DNA of 5,813 bases, taken from positions 1-5,813 of the forward strand of contig RKSA01000233.1 of the NCBI GenBank assembly GCA_007571115.1. The letters run 5' to 3'. Source of the DNA: Gammaproteobacteria bacterium (lineage in GTDB: Bacteria; Pseudomonadota; Gammaproteobacteria; Pseudomonadales; Pseudohongiellaceae). The notes beneath the pieces are model-generated. The model was not told where the DNA came from, did not search any database, and worked only from the letters and a program-made list of their open reading frames with translations. The position numbers were made by a program, and so were the translations under genes. Shown in pieces: positions 5,223 through 5,813 of the stretch (position 1 is the stretch's first letter; every line of letters starts with the position of its first letter).

Positions 5223-5813
5223 CTACAGAACATCCCCGAAAGCGTGCTTGATGCGCATGAACAGCCAGCCGCCGAGCAGCCAGGAAAGCAGCGCCGAGCC
5301 GGCGGCGATGGCGAGTTGCAGCGGTGAGAAGCTGCCGAGCAGGATGATTTCGCGATACAGGTTGATGAAGCTATGCATGGGGTTGAACAGGAACCATTCG
5401 CGCAAGGCCTCGTTTTCGATCATCGTCACCGGGTAGATGATCGGCGTGAGAAAGAACCAGAGCGTCACCGCCAGGCTCACGAGCTGCTGCAGATCGCGCA
5501 GGAACACGCAAAGCGCCGAAAGCACCGCGACGAGCCCCAGGGCAAACAGCAACTGCAAGGCGAATACCAGTGGCAATAGCAGCCAGGGCCAGGAAAGGTG
5601 GCCGGTGAAGGCCATGTACGCGAGCATCAGGCCGAAGCCGATGCCATGGGTCATGTACGAAGCCAGGGTTCCCGCCATCGGCACGATCTCGATCGGAAAG
5701 ACGACCTTGGTAATCAATGGCGCCTTTTCCAGCAACATGCTCGGCGCCCTGGAGACGGCCTCGGCGCAGGCGAACCAAGGCAGATAGCCGATAATCAGGA
5801 AAATCACGAATTG
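5223..5813 (-). CDS. wzm: ABC-2 type polysaccharide export permease, Wzm-like, N-terminus cut
   Basis: The frame gives 196 residues, open to the window edge, so about 60-70 N-terminal residues of a usual 260 are missing; GTG 5807 is simply an internal codon. Family marks are LEKAPLITKVVFPIEIVPM (residues 28-46 of the visible part), the VFLRDLQQLV motif (93-102), FFLTPIIYPVT (110-120) and the FNPMHSFINLYRE motif (133-145). Hydrophobic segments lie at about 2-18, 44-70, 74-100, 108-128 and 163-185, as expected for the ABC2_membrane fold. It forms the transmembrane channel with the ATPase encoded 2 nt downstream; the permease-then-ATPase order with near-contact is the classic arrangement for such exporters. 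The glycan cannot be told from the sequence. Upstream genes, probably glycosyltransferases, would lie to the right. Confidence 0.88.
   Translation of the reverse strand, partial: QFVIFLIIGYLPWFACAEAVSRAPSMLLEKAPLITKVVFPIEIVPMAGTLASYMTHGIGFGLMLAYMAFTGHLSWPWLLLPLVFALQLLFALGLVAVLSALCVFLRDLQQLVSLAVTLWFFLTPIIYPVTMIENEALREWFLFNPMHSFINLYREIILLGSFSPLQLAIAAGSALLSWLLGGWLFMRIKHAFGDVL

Noticed and set aside
4594..5436. 280-residue plus-strand open frame opposite wzt and wzm
   Set aside because: It spans two convincing genes on the other strand, shows no domain, and is low-complexity, rich in Val, Glu, Asp and Arg as expected for an antisense frame.

Overview
The window is a gene-dense, high-GC bacterial fragment with two gene blocks and a suspicious left edge. 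The gene content (type II secretion pseudopilins, an outer-membrane secretin, an ABC O-polysaccharide-type exporter) fits a Gram-negative bacterium. A gammaproteobacterium is my best guess from the sequence style, but nothing here fixes the taxon.

Left edge (about 1-200): the minus strand from about 165 down to base 1 reads as part of a DUF4136-type lipoprotein, with the hallmark VDFSKFKTYAW. The plus strand from about 180 onward is the C-terminal part of a GspD secretin. Both genes lack their N-termini and both N-termini point at the same spot, so bases around 160-205 look like a breakpoint: an assembly or amplification chimera, or a real inversion or deletion that broke gspD.

Middle (178-3993, plus strand): a tightly packed type II secretion run, gspD (3' part)-gspG-gspH-gspI-gspJ-gspK. 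Overlaps or short gaps (23-nt overlap G/H, 4-nt ATGA overlaps H/I and J/K, 9-nt gap I/J, 22-nt gap D/G) indicate one translationally coupled operon. GspG is the major pseudopilin, GspH/I/J/K would form the pseudopilus tip, and GspD is the outer-membrane gate. gspE and gspF are not between D and G, and gspL/gspM do not follow K, so the remaining parts of the machine must lie elsewhere. gspI carries a very long pre-cleavage leader, and the DNA encoding it looks like an inserted palindromic repeat.

Right (3994-5813, minus strand): a Wzm-type ABC-2 permease (N-terminus beyond the window) followed 2 nt later by a Wzt-type ATPase with a C-terminal extension of the carbohydrate-binding kind. Together they would export a lipid-linked polysaccharide across the inner membrane. 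The ATPase and gspK converge with directly abutting stop codons and no spacer.

There is no non-coding stretch above about 25 bases after position 205. I saw no tRNA, rRNA, CRISPR, insertion sequence or convincing intrinsic terminator. No wholly new system is evident; the items most worth a second look are the left breakpoint, the repeat inside gspI and the incomplete gsp gene set.
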